Source: Ignavibacteriales bacterium
GTDB taxonomy: Bacteria; Bacteroidota; Ignavibacteria; Ignavibacteriales; Ignavibacteriaceae
DNA: 64,000 nt
Direction: 5' to 3'
Assembly (NCBI GenBank): GCA_003538625.1
Contig: DPRR01000023.1
Coordinates: forward strand, 23,145-87,144
Both the position numbers and the translations under genes were made by a program. Positions within the stretch are counted from its first letter, which is position 1. Each line of letters starts with the position of its first letter. Under the pieces are notes generated by a model that had not been told where the DNA came from, searched no databases, and was given only the letters and a program-made list of their open reading frames with translations. Of this stretch, positions 42,460-51,577 are shown piece after piece.

Positions 42460-43906
42460 TAGATATTTTGTTGATGACGATGGTGCAATAATAAGTGAGA
42501 CTAGAACTGAAAAAACAATTCGTGATGGATACAATCTTTTAGATATAGCACTGGTTAGAAAATTAATTAACTGGAAAGGTTTTCCTTATACTTTTCAAGC
42601 AATAATGCTTCTGGTATTTGTTGGATTAATTTTTATTGGCTGGCAGGTTTACACACCGGAAGGCGTTAACGATAAACTCTTTGCAAAAACTAATATTGTA
42701 ACGTTAGTTATCTGGGGAATATGGTGGCCCCTTATGGTTTGGTTCGCTGTTACTATGGGAAGAGTTTGGTGTATGATTTGTCCGCTTGAACTTGTTTCAA
42801 ATATTACAGAAAGACTCTCCCGAAAACTTGGAGTAAAACAGAAGCCGCTGTCCAAATGGATAAGAAGCGGAGCGATAATTGTTTTTCTTTACGCGTTAAT
42901 TCAATTATTAGTTGCCGGAATTAATCTTCACAGAATACCGGCGTACACGTCTTTTTTTCTTATCGGTTTATTAACTATTTCAGCATTTGTCGGATTCTTT
43001 TTTAAAGACAGAGCTTTCTGCCGGGGTTTTTGCCCCATCGGTATGCTGCTAAATGCTTACGGCAGAGGTGGAATGATAGCTGTTAGAGCAGGTTCGGGAA
43101 ATACTTGCCAGGGATGCACTGGAAAGGATTGTATTATGGCTTGCAACAGAAACAAACTAGACGCAAGAAGCTGCCCAAGCTTATTGAATCCTATAAAACT
43201 GAATTCCAATAAAGATTGTTTGGTTTGCAGGCAATGTATTAAATCTTGTGAACCGGATAATATGCAGTTACTGCTTAGAAAACCATTTGATAAAAATGAT
43301 GCAAGAGAAGAAAAAGCAAGCTGGGCTTTAACAATTTTTATAATGCTTGTTTCCGGTTTTGTTACATCTGAATTAACAACTGAATGGAATGCAGCAAATA
43401 AAATTTTTGTTGCACTTCCCGAATACATAACAAATATAACCGGTTTGCATTCAATTGCCGGATTTATTGAAGGATTATGGATAATTGTAATCTATCCCCT
43501 CTTACTATGGACAATTTTTGGCACGATTACAATTTTAACAAAAGGTGCTGAATCATTAACAGACGCGTGGAGAAGATTAGCTCTGCCTTTGGTTGTCATT
43601 ATTTCTGCAGGGCATTTAACTAAAGCAATTGCAAAATTAAATGCTTGGATTGGATTTTTGCCGAACAGTTTTACTAATGCTACGAATGGAAATACAAATG
43701 CAGCTACAGCAGGAATTAATGTGACGCCATTTTTAATAAGCAATCAATTTGTTTCAATAATTGGTTTGACTCTTTTAACAATTGCACTTATCTATTCTTT
43801 GAGAGTAGAAAAAATAACAGGTAAACAAAAATCATATCCCCGGTTTATTCCTAAAATAATACTCTACCTTTTCTTTTCATTCATAGCATTTGGAATTGGA
43901 TTATGA
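42449..43906 (+). CDS. NapH/NosR-like 4Fe-4S membrane protein (485 aa)
   Basis: About eight membrane segments with cytoplasmic-type Cys clusters: RVWCMICPLEL (~110) and FCRGFCPIGML (~195), the CxxxCP pair of NapH/NosR. Two clusters follow, CQGCTGKDCIMAC and CLVCRQCIKSC, likely two 4Fe-4S sites. It would pass electrons from menaquinol to periplasmic partners. I use the ATG at 42449 (GAGG upstream) instead of the TTG at 42437. Next genes encode a haem lipoprotein and a cytochrome-porin. Confidence 0.88.
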   Translation: MKNDRYFVDDDGAIISETRTEKTIRDGYNLLDIALVRKLINWKGFPYTFQAIMLLVFVGLIFIGWQVYTPEGVNDKLFAKTNIVTLVIWGIWWPLMVWFAVTMGRVWCMICPLELVSNITERLSRKLGVKQKPLSKWIRSGAIIVFLYALIQLLVAGINLHRIPAYTSFFLIGLLTISAFVGFFFKDRAFCRGFCPIGMLLNAYGRGGMIAVRAGSGNTCQGCTGKDCIMACNRNKLDARSCPSLLNPIKLNSNKDCLVCRQCIKSCEPDNMQLLLRKPFDKNDAREEKASWALTIFIMLVSGFVTSELTTEWNAANKIFVALPEYITNITGLHSIAGFIEGLWIIVIYPLLLWTIFGTITILTKGAESLTDAWRRLALPLVVIISAGHLTKAIAKLNAWIGFLPNSFTNATNGNTNAATAGINVTPFLISNQFVSIIGLTLLTIALIYSLRVEKITGKQKSYPRFIPKIILYLFFSFIAFGIGL

Positions 43907-44397
43907 AGAGAATAAGATTTCTTAGTAATAGAATAATCCTTTGTCTCGCTGTTTTATTTATAGTTGGCTGCGAGGATAAAAATGAAAAATTGAGCTGGTT
44001 GTCTTCTGATAAAGATAGTGCATACGTGCAGATTGAAAGACAGCTAAGAGGTTTTGATATGGCGATGAAAGAAGTTGGCTACAGGTATAATGAATTATAC
44101 TTTGCCGGAATTGATGAGAACTGGGGCTATGCACAATATCACCTTGAAAAAATAAAAACTGCAATTGAGAATGGCTTGGAGAGAAGGCCGAAGCGAGCAG
44201 CGTCTGCTAAAGGATTTTTAGAATATTCTATTCCTTCTTTGACGAAAACAATTCAGGAAAATAACAAAGAAAAATTCATAAAAGATTTTGAAACATTCAG
44301 ACAATCTTGCATTGCTTGTCATATAAATGAAAAGGTTGAGTTTGTGAAAGTGGTTATTCCTAAAACAAGATTATCACCGGTTGAAAAAGTAGACTAG
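43903..44397 (+). CDS. Haem-binding lipoprotein, cytochrome c'-like (164 aa)
   Basis: The signal peptide has the lipobox LFIVGC (Cys 23). The mature protein is helical, and CIACH near residue 137 is one CxxCH haem site close to the C-terminus, as in cytochrome c' proteins. The start overlaps the stop of the NapH-like gene by 4 bp, so the two are coupled. It is a likely periplasmic electron carrier for it. Confidence 0.82.
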   Translation: MKRIRFLSNRIILCLAVLFIVGCEDKNEKLSWLSSDKDSAYVQIERQLRGFDMAMKEVGYRYNELYFAGIDENWGYAQYHLEKIKTAIENGLERRPKRAASAKGFLEYSIPSLTKTIQENNKEKFIKDFETFRQSCIACHINEKVEFVKVVIPKTRLSPVEKVD

Positions 44398-44443
44398 AGA
44401 ATTAATTGATATAAATAGTAAACAAACTTATAAGGAATTTGTT

Positions 44444-45898
44444 ATGAACACATATTATAAAGGTATTTTCATATTAACATTACTTTTTCTTTTAGCTCAA
44501 TCTGAAGCTACGAAAGCCAATCCTAATTTTTCAAGAAAGTATAAGATTGGCTGCGCTACTTGCCATACCGTACCGCCGCAATTGACTAGAACAGGAATAG
44601 AGTTCAGGCGTTTGGGATACCGTTTCCCAAATGAATTAAATGAAGAAACTATTGAACCAGAAAAGACTTATCAGCAAAAAGAATTTCCACAACAAACTAC
44701 TGCATTAAATACTATGGAAACTGCTGGTTGTATGAATTGCCACGCTGTCGGTTCTAAAGGTGAGGGACTGAATCTTGAGGGAATAGGAACTAAAATGAAT
44801 TCAGAAAAAATTAAGGTTTATGTTGTAAGCGCGAATCATCCCGGCAGCGATGCAACTTCTGAACTTACCGATGATGATTTACAACTGGTTGCAGATTTTC
44901 TTGCATCTCTTACACAAAATACAGCAGAAAAAGATAAATGGAGTTATGACTTTGCTGATTTTGTATCCGTTAGAGGCAGAGCAAGATATGTTTACAATAA
45001 AGTGGAAAATGTGAATGCAACAAACCAGTTTAGATTTAACGATATGACATTATTTTATCTTGGTCCGGTTAATAATAATCTTACAGTATTTTTTGAAACC
45101 GAGTATGACCAGGGATACGAGCCCAATGTATTAGCGCAAGGCAGCTTAATCTTTGGAAATGCTGATGAATATTTCTTTTTAAAGGTTGGACATATGAGAT
45201 TTGTAAGACAAGGAGTATCGCTGCTTGACAGACCTAAAACTATTTCTACAGATTTGGTTGTAACTGGAAGATCTCATCTATATGCTCTAAGCACTGATCA
45301 AGTTGGAATAGAAACAAGCTACGGTTTTAACCAACGACGCACTTTGATAAGAGGTTTTATAACAAACGGGCTTGATTCACTTGGCAGCGGCAGACCAGTT
45401 GGCAAACAGGATTTAAATACACAGAAAGATTTTGGAATTATGATTGAAAATCTTTTTGGTGAAAAAACCGCCACATCGGTTTCAGCAGTATTTTATCACG
45501 GTGCTACACCAACATCATCAGGGAATATTTCTTTTGAACGGTATGGATTGTTTGGCACTTATGCAATAAACGATAACGCAAATGATGAGGACATTAGAAT
45601 TAATGCCGGTGCTTTAGCAGGATATGATGATGTGCCCAACGCAGAAAAAGATGATTTTAATTTTGGTTTTACAGCAGGTATTGATAAACGGCTGGGAGAT
45701 CAGTTCTATGCAAGTGTACGGTATGATCAATTCAGACCGACTGACAGGATTAGCAGCAACATTACGAAAGCATATACATTAGGAATTATTAAACAACTGT
45801 TTACATATTTAAGATTAAGTGCAGAATATCAGTTGTTTCAGAGACCGGGAAATATTAGTGAAAGTTTAGCCGTATTGGAATTTTATATGTTCTTCTAA
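44444..45898 (+). CDS. Dihaem cytochrome-porin fusion protein (484 aa)
   Basis: After a signal peptide (to ~25) there are two CxxCH motifs, CATCH (37-41) and CMNCH (96-100), then a beta-barrel from ~150 to 484 of alternating strands (FFETEYDQGYEPN, YFFLKVGHMRFVRQ, ...) ending in an aromatic FYMFF, the BAM signal. This layout resembles fused cytochrome-porins (Cyc2-type) that carry electrons over the outer membrane, but with two haems rather than one. It follows the NapH-like protein and a haem lipoprotein; together they would make a chain from quinol to the outside. Confidence 0.85.
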   Translation: MNTYYKGIFILTLLFLLAQSEATKANPNFSRKYKIGCATCHTVPPQLTRTGIEFRRLGYRFPNELNEETIEPEKTYQQKEFPQQTTALNTMETAGCMNCHAVGSKGEGLNLEGIGTKMNSEKIKVYVVSANHPGSDATSELTDDDLQLVADFLASLTQNTAEKDKWSYDFADFVSVRGRARYVYNKVENVNATNQFRFNDMTLFYLGPVNNNLTVFFETEYDQGYEPNVLAQGSLIFGNADEYFFLKVGHMRFVRQGVSLLDRPKTISTDLVVTGRSHLYALSTDQVGIETSYGFNQRRTLIRGFITNGLDSLGSGRPVGKQDLNTQKDFGIMIENLFGEKTATSVSAVFYHGATPTSSGNISFERYGLFGTYAINDNANDEDIRINAGALAGYDDVPNAEKDDFNFGFTAGIDKRLGDQFYASVRYDQFRPTDRISSNITKAYTLGIIKQLFTYLRLSAEYQLFQRPGNISESLAVLEFYMFF

Positions 45899-45974
45899 TA
45901 TTCATTAACAAAAAACGCACTATAAGAATAATATGGATAAGTGCACTGGTGAAAGATGAAAATAAAAAAATGAA

Positions 45975-46148
45975 ATGAATGATTACATTTTAGAAATAAT
46001 AATTGTTCTTGCAGCCGTATTGTTCTATATCGCTTGTAGTGTACTCATTTATTTAATTATGCACTTTGAGTTCAATTTTATAACTGAATGCAAGAGAGCG
46101 ATGAATTGGTGTTATAGAATAACAAAATGTTCTCATCATAAAATTTGA
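45975..46148 (+). CDS. Small membrane protein with WC-x3-TKCSH motif (57 aa)
   Basis: Too short for the usual callers. MNDYILEIIIVLAAVLFYIA, then CSVLIYLIM is a membrane helix; the tail is KRAMNWCYRITKCSHHKI. A paralogue occurs at 56028-56214 with WCNKVTKCSHPK, also right after a porin gene. The conservation of the Cys/His tail argues that it is real. One Cys pair and His could bind metal or haem. No known family. Confidence 0.7.
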   Translation: MNDYILEIIIVLAAVLFYIACSVLIYLIMHFEFNFITECKRAMNWCYRITKCSHHKI

Positions 46149-46166
46149 ATATAAAAAAGGTGTAGT

Positions 46167-46661
46167 ATGAAAATAAATTATTATAATGAAAAAATTCCTT
46201 CGTCGGTTGTTTTGATCAGGTTTATTGTCGGTGCTGTTTTTTTATCCGAAGGAATTCAAAAGTTTTTATTCTCAGATGCACTGGGTATAGGTCGGTTTAT
46301 CAAAATTGGTATCCCGGCACCGGAAATAATGGCACCTTTTGTTGGAATAGTTGAAATCGTTTGTGGAACTTTGGTATTAATCGGGCTTTTCACACGTCTC
46401 GCATCAATTCCATTATTGATTAACATTTCTGTAGCAATACTTTCTACTAAAATTCCAATTCTTCTTGGACACAGTTATTTATTTTTTAACCTTCCGAAGC
46501 TTGGGCAATATGGTTTTTGGAGTATGCTTCACGATGCACGAACAGATTTTTCAATGTTCTTTGGTTCAATATTTCTGATAATTGTTGGAGGTGGAAAATT
46601 GTCTCTCGACTACTTAATTCATAAAAATAAAATTTATCCCAAGGGGGCAAGTAAAGAATGA
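46167..46661 (+). CDS. DoxX-family membrane protein (164 aa)
   Basis: Four hydrophobic segments with the DoxX pattern: VLIRFIVGAVFLSEGIQKF, then IPAPEIMAPFVGIVEIVCGTLVLIGLFTRLASIPL. DoxX-like proteins are small quinone-reactive or unknown membrane proteins. It overlaps the next gene by 4 bp. Confidence 0.85.
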   Translation: MKINYYNEKIPSSVVLIRFIVGAVFLSEGIQKFLFSDALGIGRFIKIGIPAPEIMAPFVGIVEIVCGTLVLIGLFTRLASIPLLINISVAILSTKIPILLGHSYLFFNLPKLGQYGFWSMLHDARTDFSMFFGSIFLIIVGGGKLSLDYLIHKNKIYPKGASKE

Positions 46662-47029
46662 AAGAATTGATGATAAGATTTGATCCGGCAATTAAAATTA
46701 CATTTTTGTTTTTTCACTTTGCTGGTTTCAGTGTTTGGATTGGATTGTTAGCCGCAGAACAAACAAGTATTTCAGCTATTGCAGTTACTGTAGTAAGCGG
46801 AATTCTTTTAGTCGTTAGAGAATTAGTAAAAGAAGATTTGATTTGGTTTGTTTCTGTGGAAGGTCTGTTAACTATTGGTAAGGTTTTAATACTAACTTTC
46901 GCCTTTATATTTTCAGCTAAGTATCAGTCCATTTTATTCCTACTAATATTCCTTGGGATATTAAGTGCGCATCTTCCCAAAAGTATAAAAGACAAAAAAT
47001 TGTTTAAAAGCCCAGGGGTTAATAAATGA
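46658..47029 (+). CDS. Small integral membrane protein (123 aa)
   Basis: Three to four hydrophobic segments (ITFLFFHFAGFSVWIGLLAA, then ILTFAFIFSAKYQSILFLLIF). I recognise no family; a CopD-like likeness is weak. It is coupled to DoxX and the CaCA gene by 4-bp overlaps on both sides. Confidence 0.65.
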   Translation: MKELMIRFDPAIKITFLFFHFAGFSVWIGLLAAEQTSISAIAVTVVSGILLVVRELVKEDLIWFVSVEGLLTIGKVLILTFAFIFSAKYQSILFLLIFLGILSAHLPKSIKDKKLFKSPGVNK

Positions 47030-47970
47030 ATATTGTTTTAACAGTAGTCTTGTTTGTTGCAGGACTTGGTTTGATAATTTATTTTGCCGAAAAGCTCGTT
47101 GAAAGTACGGTTAGGCTATCGCTCAACTTTGGTATTTCTACTTTTATCATTAGTGTAATTTTTATTGGATTCGATCCGGAAAATCTTATGGTTGGCGCTG
47201 CGGGTTCTTACGAAAGTGTTGGCGGAATTGCATTAGGTTCAATAATAGGTGCTTCGATGGTTGCTATTGCTCTTGCTTTTGGAATAACCGCAATTGTTAG
47301 TCCTATGAAATTTGAAAAGGTGCCCAAACAAATAATAGTTATTCCTATTCTAAGCATTCTCCTATTTGGATTACTTTGCCTTGACAGAGAATTGTCCCGT
47401 GTTGACGGTTTTATATTGCTTTTGGGTTTTATTATTTCAGTTTACTACTTAATTCGATTAAACAAAAAAGGAATTGATATTAAAGCTCACGGAGAGGTGG
47501 AAGAAAGTCTTGAAGAAGCCAGGGAACTTAGCAAATGGAAATCAATAGGACTTTTTACAATTTCATTGTTAGCAATTATTGTTGGAAGCGAGTTACTTGT
47601 AGATAGTTCAAAAACAATTATATCTGCATCAAAGATTTCCGATACACTTTTTGGAATGACTATCTTAGCTTTCCTTGTAAGCATTGAAGAATTAGCACGT
47701 GAACTCCCGGCAGCAATGAAAGGTAAATCGGAAATAAGTTATGGGAATGTTGCTGGTTCAATTCTCGCTTTCTTTTTATTTAATGCAGGTATTATCGCTC
47801 TTATAAAACCAATAGAAATTTCTCCAATTATATTAAAGTTTTATCTCCCCTTTTGTTTATTTACGACAATTATTATTTCTGCATTACTTTTAAGGAAAGA
47901 AATATCAAGATGGGCCGGAGCGCTGCTTGTAGTGCTTTATATAATATTTATTCTTTACGGTTACTTATAA
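47026..47970 (+). CDS. Divergent CaCA-type sodium/calcium exchanger (314 aa)
   Basis: Ten or so hydrophobic segments with two alpha-repeat-like parts: IGFDPENLMVGAAGSYESVG and VSIEELARELPAAMKGKSE, then GNVAGSIL. In a typical exchanger each repeat has G-[TN]-S-x-P-E; here IGFDPE and SIEE replace them, so ion specificity is unclear. It is the last gene of a three-gene DoxX operon. Confidence 0.75.
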   Translation: MNIVLTVVLFVAGLGLIIYFAEKLVESTVRLSLNFGISTFIISVIFIGFDPENLMVGAAGSYESVGGIALGSIIGASMVAIALAFGITAIVSPMKFEKVPKQIIVIPILSILLFGLLCLDRELSRVDGFILLLGFIISVYYLIRLNKKGIDIKAHGEVEESLEEARELSKWKSIGLFTISLLAIIVGSELLVDSSKTIISASKISDTLFGMTILAFLVSIEELARELPAAMKGKSEISYGNVAGSILAFFLFNAGIIALIKPIEISPIILKFYLPFCLFTTIIISALLLRKEISRWAGALLVVLYIIFILYGYL

Positions 47971-48035
47971 CTATCAATGTGTGTGAAATTGAATTTATCA
48001 AATGATGGTAATTGAAAAAGTTTTGAGTATTAAAT

Positions 48036-48608
48036 ATGGAGAAAAGAATTGGAACGTTTTTTTTCAAACACAATTATACTGCAGAAAGTGATGCCCGGCT
48101 TGTAGAACTTATCACAACGGGAAACCAAAAAGCATTTGAGGAATTAATACATCGTTACCAGAGAGCTGTTATTAATTTTGCATTCCGTTTCATTGGCAGT
48201 AGAGAAGATGCGAAGGATATAGCACAAGAAACTTTTATCAGATTTTTTCAGGCAGCAAACAGATACGAGCCATCAGCACAATTCAAGACATATCTTTTTA
48301 GGATTACTACAAACCTTTGTATTGATTTTAAAGAAAAAAAGAAACCGGAATATATGGATGAGCTGCCGGAAACATATTCTTCTTCAACGCCCTTCAAAGA
48401 ACTTCACCAAAAAGAGATTTCGGAAACGATTTCAAAAGCTGTTCATTCTCTCCCGGAAAACCAACGGGTTGCTCTTCTACTTCATCATTTTGAAGGAATG
48501 AAATATGCTGAGATTGCTGGTGTAATGAACACTTCAGTCTCAGCAGTTGAATCGCTGCTTGTCCGCGCAAAGAAAACACTTAGGGAAAAGCTTAAACTTT
48601 TTCAATGA
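48036..48608 (+). CDS. ECF-type RNA polymerase sigma factor (190 aa)
   Basis: Sigma region 2 (FEELIHRYQRAVINFAFRFIG, DAKDIAQETFIRFF) and region 4 (LPENQRVALLLHHFEGMKYAEIAGVM, then SVSAVESLLVRAKKTLREKL) are complete. A zf-HC2 anti-sigma gene is 2 kb downstream and not adjacent. Two promoter-like repeats at 48612 and 49619 are probable targets. Controls an envelope or metal stress regulon. Confidence 0.92.
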   Translation: MEKRIGTFFFKHNYTAESDARLVELITTGNQKAFEELIHRYQRAVINFAFRFIGSREDAKDIAQETFIRFFQAANRYEPSAQFKTYLFRITTNLCIDFKEKKKPEYMDELPETYSSSTPFKELHQKEISETISKAVHSLPENQRVALLLHHFEGMKYAEIAGVMNTSVSAVESLLVRAKKTLREKLKLFQ

Positions 48609-48611
48609 GTA

Positions 48612-48647
48612 CCGCAGGTTTTTTCTTCCTAATCCGTTTATATACAG
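48612..48647 (+). promoter_or_regulatory. Putative ECF promoter 1
   Basis: CCGCAGGTTTTTTCTT, then 5 nt, TCCGTTTA and ATATACAG. The same layout appears at 49619-49655. It lies 66 bp upstream of the PAP2 gene. Confidence 0.65.
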
Positions 48648-48712
48648 AAAATCAAATGGTGATACTTTTATCATCTTGGGAAATATTTTCATCTAATTAA
48701 AAGGGAATCTTT

Positions 48713-49579
48713 ATGACCAAATTCAGATTAGTAATCTTTCTTGTAATCTTACCATTAAGCTTATCTTTTGCACAAAATATCCTTTTACCAGAGACATCAA
48801 ATTCATCTCTTAATGCTCAGAGCGGCTTCATAAACGATATTGGTGATGATCTAAGTTCAATGTATAAGGTAGGAATAGGTTTTGTTGAAAGTCCTCTTCA
48901 TTTCGATTCTGAGGATCTTATTTTAACAGGAATCATAATAGGTGCAACAACAGTTTCAACTTCTATCGATAATCCGGTTCGTAACGTTGTTAGAAATTCT
49001 CAAAATCCTACTTTTGATAAAATCACTCCATTAGGAGAAGAGTTTGGGAATCCCAAATATGGTACAGCTTTAAGCGTCATATTATATCTTGGGGGTCATA
49101 TTCTGCAAGATAAGGAAATAAGAAAAACAGGATTAATGCTTACGGAAGCTATGTTTCTGAATGGTGTAATTACACAAGGACTAAAAATAGTTACGGGTAG
49201 AAGCAGACCATACTCTAATGAAGGCAATTTTGATATACATTTTCTAAAGATGGAATTTGTAGATAGAGATTATTCATTCCCTTCCGGTCATACATCAACG
49301 GCTTTTACTTTTGCTACCGTCTTATCCGAAAGGATTGGAAATATTTATGCATCAATAGCACTTTATTCATTAGCAGGATTAACGGCTTTTCAAAGAATTT
49401 ATTCTGATTCTCACTGGATCTCCGATACAATTGTGAGTGCAGCACTTGGAACTGTAATAGGATTAAAAGTGATAAAGCTTAATTCAGAATATGAAAATGA
49501 AAATTCAGACACGAGTTTGAATATTGTCCCCCTCATTAACCGAGCTGGATATGGAGTTAGTTTAGCTTTGAGTTTTTAG
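48713..49579 (+). CDS. PAP2-superfamily phosphatase with signal peptide (288 aa)
   Basis: A signal peptide (to ~20) is followed by the PAP2 triad: KIVTGRSRPYSNEG, YSFPSGHTSTAFTF and YSDSHWISDTIVSAALG. It would act on lipid phosphates in the periplasm or outer membrane. A putative ECF promoter is 66 bp before it, so it is probably under the adjacent sigma factor. Confidence 0.88.
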   Translation: MTKFRLVIFLVILPLSLSFAQNILLPETSNSSLNAQSGFINDIGDDLSSMYKVGIGFVESPLHFDSEDLILTGIIIGATTVSTSIDNPVRNVVRNSQNPTFDKITPLGEEFGNPKYGTALSVILYLGGHILQDKEIRKTGLMLTEAMFLNGVITQGLKIVTGRSRPYSNEGNFDIHFLKMEFVDRDYSFPSGHTSTAFTFATVLSERIGNIYASIALYSLAGLTAFQRIYSDSHWISDTIVSAALGTVIGLKVIKLNSEYENENSDTSLNIVPLINRAGYGVSLALSF

Positions 49580-49618
49580 TTTAGGAATAGTGATGTGTAA
49601 AAATTATCAAGGAAGTCA

Positions 49619-49655
49619 CCGCAGGTTTTTTCTTTCTTGTCCGTTTAATATACAG
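49619..49655 (+). promoter_or_regulatory. Putative ECF promoter 2
   Basis: CCGCAGGTTTTTTCTT again, then 5 nt, TCCGTTTA and ATATACAG; the first 16 bases are identical to copy 1. It lies 74 bp before the 166-aa gene. Confidence 0.65.
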
Positions 49656-49728
49656 TAAGCAGAAGATGATATTTTTCATCACTGCAAACAATCAGTAACA
49701 TCCTTAATAATTAAAATGGAGAAATAAA

Positions 49729-50229
49729 ATGGATAAAGAGTTTGCAAAAAGAGTAATGAACTTTGCTCTTCCCGTATTCATATTGAGCTTCATAATTTTC
49801 GCTTCTTTAGAAAATTCATTTGCTCAGCAAAATACCTCAAAGGTTCAGACAGTTGTTAAAACTGTAAAAAATGTAGATGCCACAAATAATTTATTAACAA
49901 TAAAGCTTGAAAAGAAGACTACTAATCTATCAATAACACCACAGACAAAGCTTAGCGATATGGACGGCAAACCACTTTCATTTAATAACATCAAGGCAGG
50001 TGATAAAGTAAAAATATCTTTTCAAGAAAATGCCGGTGAATTTACTGCGAGTGATGTTGCTTTAATTCTCCCCGCCCAACTAAAGGGAAAAGGTAAAAAG
50101 CAAGATGATGATGAAGGTGAAGGACAAGGTAAAGGTCAGGGCAAAAATAAAGGACAAGGTAAAAACAAAGGCAATGGCAACGAACAAGGCAAAGGGCAGG
50201 GTAAGAACAATCAGCAGAAAAATTCATAA
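49729..50229 (+). CDS. Exported DUF5666-like protein with low-complexity tail (166 aa)
   Basis: A signal peptide (to ~32, FASLENSFAQ) precedes a small beta domain, KTVKNVDATNNLLTIKLEKK and FNNIKAGDKVKISFQ, that resembles DUF5666 (OB-like). The last ~50 residues are a Gly/Lys/Gln/Asn repeat (GQGKGQGKNKGQGKNKGNG). The tail may bind polyanions such as nucleic acids, polyphosphate or metals. Confidence 0.75.
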   Translation: MDKEFAKRVMNFALPVFILSFIIFASLENSFAQQNTSKVQTVVKTVKNVDATNNLLTIKLEKKTTNLSITPQTKLSDMDGKPLSFNNIKAGDKVKISFQENAGEFTASDVALILPAQLKGKGKKQDDDEGEGQGKGQGKNKGQGKNKGNGNEQGKGQGKNNQQKNS

Positions 50230-50289
50230 GTGAATTTATATAAGTGATGAACAGTCATAGTAATTTTTAAATATATAGAGGTTATAAAA

Positions 50290-50646
50290 ATGAAAAAAAT
50301 ATTCTCATTTATTCTTTTGATTATTTTCGTTGGTTTCGTATTTGGTTTTACTAATACCAGTTTACAGGAGGAGGAACCAGCAGGTAAAAAAATTTTTATC
50401 GCTAATAAGTGTGTTACTTGCCATTCAGTTAAAGCTGAAGATTTAATTTCGAATACCAAACTGAAAAATGTTCCCGACTTATCTGACGTAGGAACAAGAC
50501 GCAATGCAGATTTTATTATGAAATTCATTACTAAAAAAGAGAAGCTAAATAATAAACTGCATATGATAGCATTTAAGGGCTCGGATGAAGATTTGCAAAC
50601 ACTGGCTAAATGGCTTGAGACACTTAAACCAAGCGAAGTAAAATAA
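50290..50646 (+). CDS. Small c-type cytochrome (118 aa)
   Basis: A signal peptide (to ~28) is followed by one haem site, NKCVTCHSVKAED, and a Met-containing LHMIAFKGS as the sixth ligand, the class I cytochrome c fold. It would carry electrons in the periplasm. It lies between the DUF5666-like and the anti-sigma gene. Confidence 0.9.
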   Translation: MKKIFSFILLIIFVGFVFGFTNTSLQEEEPAGKKIFIANKCVTCHSVKAEDLISNTKLKNVPDLSDVGTRRNADFIMKFITKKEKLNNKLHMIAFKGSDEDLQTLAKWLETLKPSEVK

Positions 50647-50662
50647 AAATTAGAGACATAAA

Positions 50663-51121
50663 ATGAACTGCGAACTTATAATAAATAAACTCATCCCCTA
50701 CATAGACGGTGAGTTATCCACAGCCGATATGAAAGAAGTTGAGCAACATCTCAGAGAGTGCAATCAATGTGCAGCGGAGTACAAATTACTTCTGGAGTTG
50801 AACGATGCACTTGATGTTATTCCGGCAATGTCTGTTCCCAGAAACTTTGCTAAAGAGACTGTAAAAAAAGCTGCTCTGCAAAGAGAAGAAAGATTCGACT
50901 TTGCAGATTGGTGGCGAAGTGTCACTTTTGTCTGGAAAGCGGCAGCTTACACTGCAGCACTCGCCGGAATACTTGTTGGGGGAATATTCGCAAAATTTCC
51001 TTTCGGCAATCAGATGCCGAATGATAATGAGATTAAACTTTTACTCACAGATGATGAATCTTCTCTATCAAAAAGTTATACAATAGTTCTACAGCAAGGA
51101 GTAAACAATGATGAGCAGTAA
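50663..51121 (+). CDS. Zinc-finger anti-sigma factor, zf-HC2 type (152 aa)
   Basis: The N-terminal zinc finger reads LIPYIDGELSTADMKEVEQH and then ECNQCAAEY (H-x3-C-x2-C). One membrane helix (AAAYTAALAGILVGGIFAK region) and a short outer part complete the anti-sigma layout. It should hold the ECF sigma at 48036 although three genes separate them. It overlaps the next gene by 14 bp. Confidence 0.85.
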   Translation: MNCELIINKLIPYIDGELSTADMKEVEQHLRECNQCAAEYKLLLELNDALDVIPAMSVPRNFAKETVKKAALQREERFDFADWWRSVTFVWKAAAYTAALAGILVGGIFAKFPFGNQMPNDNEIKLLLTDDESSLSKSYTIVLQQGVNNDEQ

Positions 51122-51575
51122 CATCAAAAAGATTCTGGTTCTGTTTTCAATATTTCTGAACATCGGATTTGTCCTTTTAGGTTCTTACTACTTAATGAAA
51201 GAACAGGCAGAACACAAACAGCAGCGGGGATTTACCGAAACAGGAAGACATCTTTCCTTCTATAGAGGACTCGGTATTTCGGATGCACAAGAAACAGAAA
51301 TAGAAAAACTGCTTAATGATTATCTTGTAAAAGAAAATGAGATGAAAGCAGAAAACAGAAAGGTGCGTAATGACCTTGTGAATATGATTGCCGGGAATGA
51401 AAAACAAGATGAAGAAAAACTGGATGTTCTCTTTTTAAGGATTGCCTTTTTAAAAGAAAGCCGGGAAAAGACAACTTTTGAGCATCTCTTAAAGGTAAAG
51501 GAAATACTTACAGTGGAACAATCACAAAAGATGTTTTCAAAGCTAATGGAAGAAACTAAAAAGGAAAAAGACTGA
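51108..51575 (+). CDS. Periplasmic Spy/CpxP-like metal-sensor protein (155 aa)
   Basis: A membrane anchor (ILVLFSIFLNIGFVLLGSYY) is followed by a helical hairpin with YRGLGISDAQETEIEKLLND and LKVKEILTVEQSQKMFSKLM, the heavy-metal-resistance (CnrX/Spy-like) family pattern. A strong AAGGAG precedes two ATG codons (51108 and 51111). Probably senses metal or envelope stress together with the anti-sigma factor. Confidence 0.8.
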   Translation: MMSSNIKKILVLFSIFLNIGFVLLGSYYLMKEQAEHKQQRGFTETGRHLSFYRGLGISDAQETEIEKLLNDYLVKENEMKAENRKVRNDLVNMIAGNEKQDEEKLDVLFLRIAFLKESREKTTFEHLLKVKEILTVEQSQKMFSKLMEETKKEKD

Positions 51576-51577
51576 AG

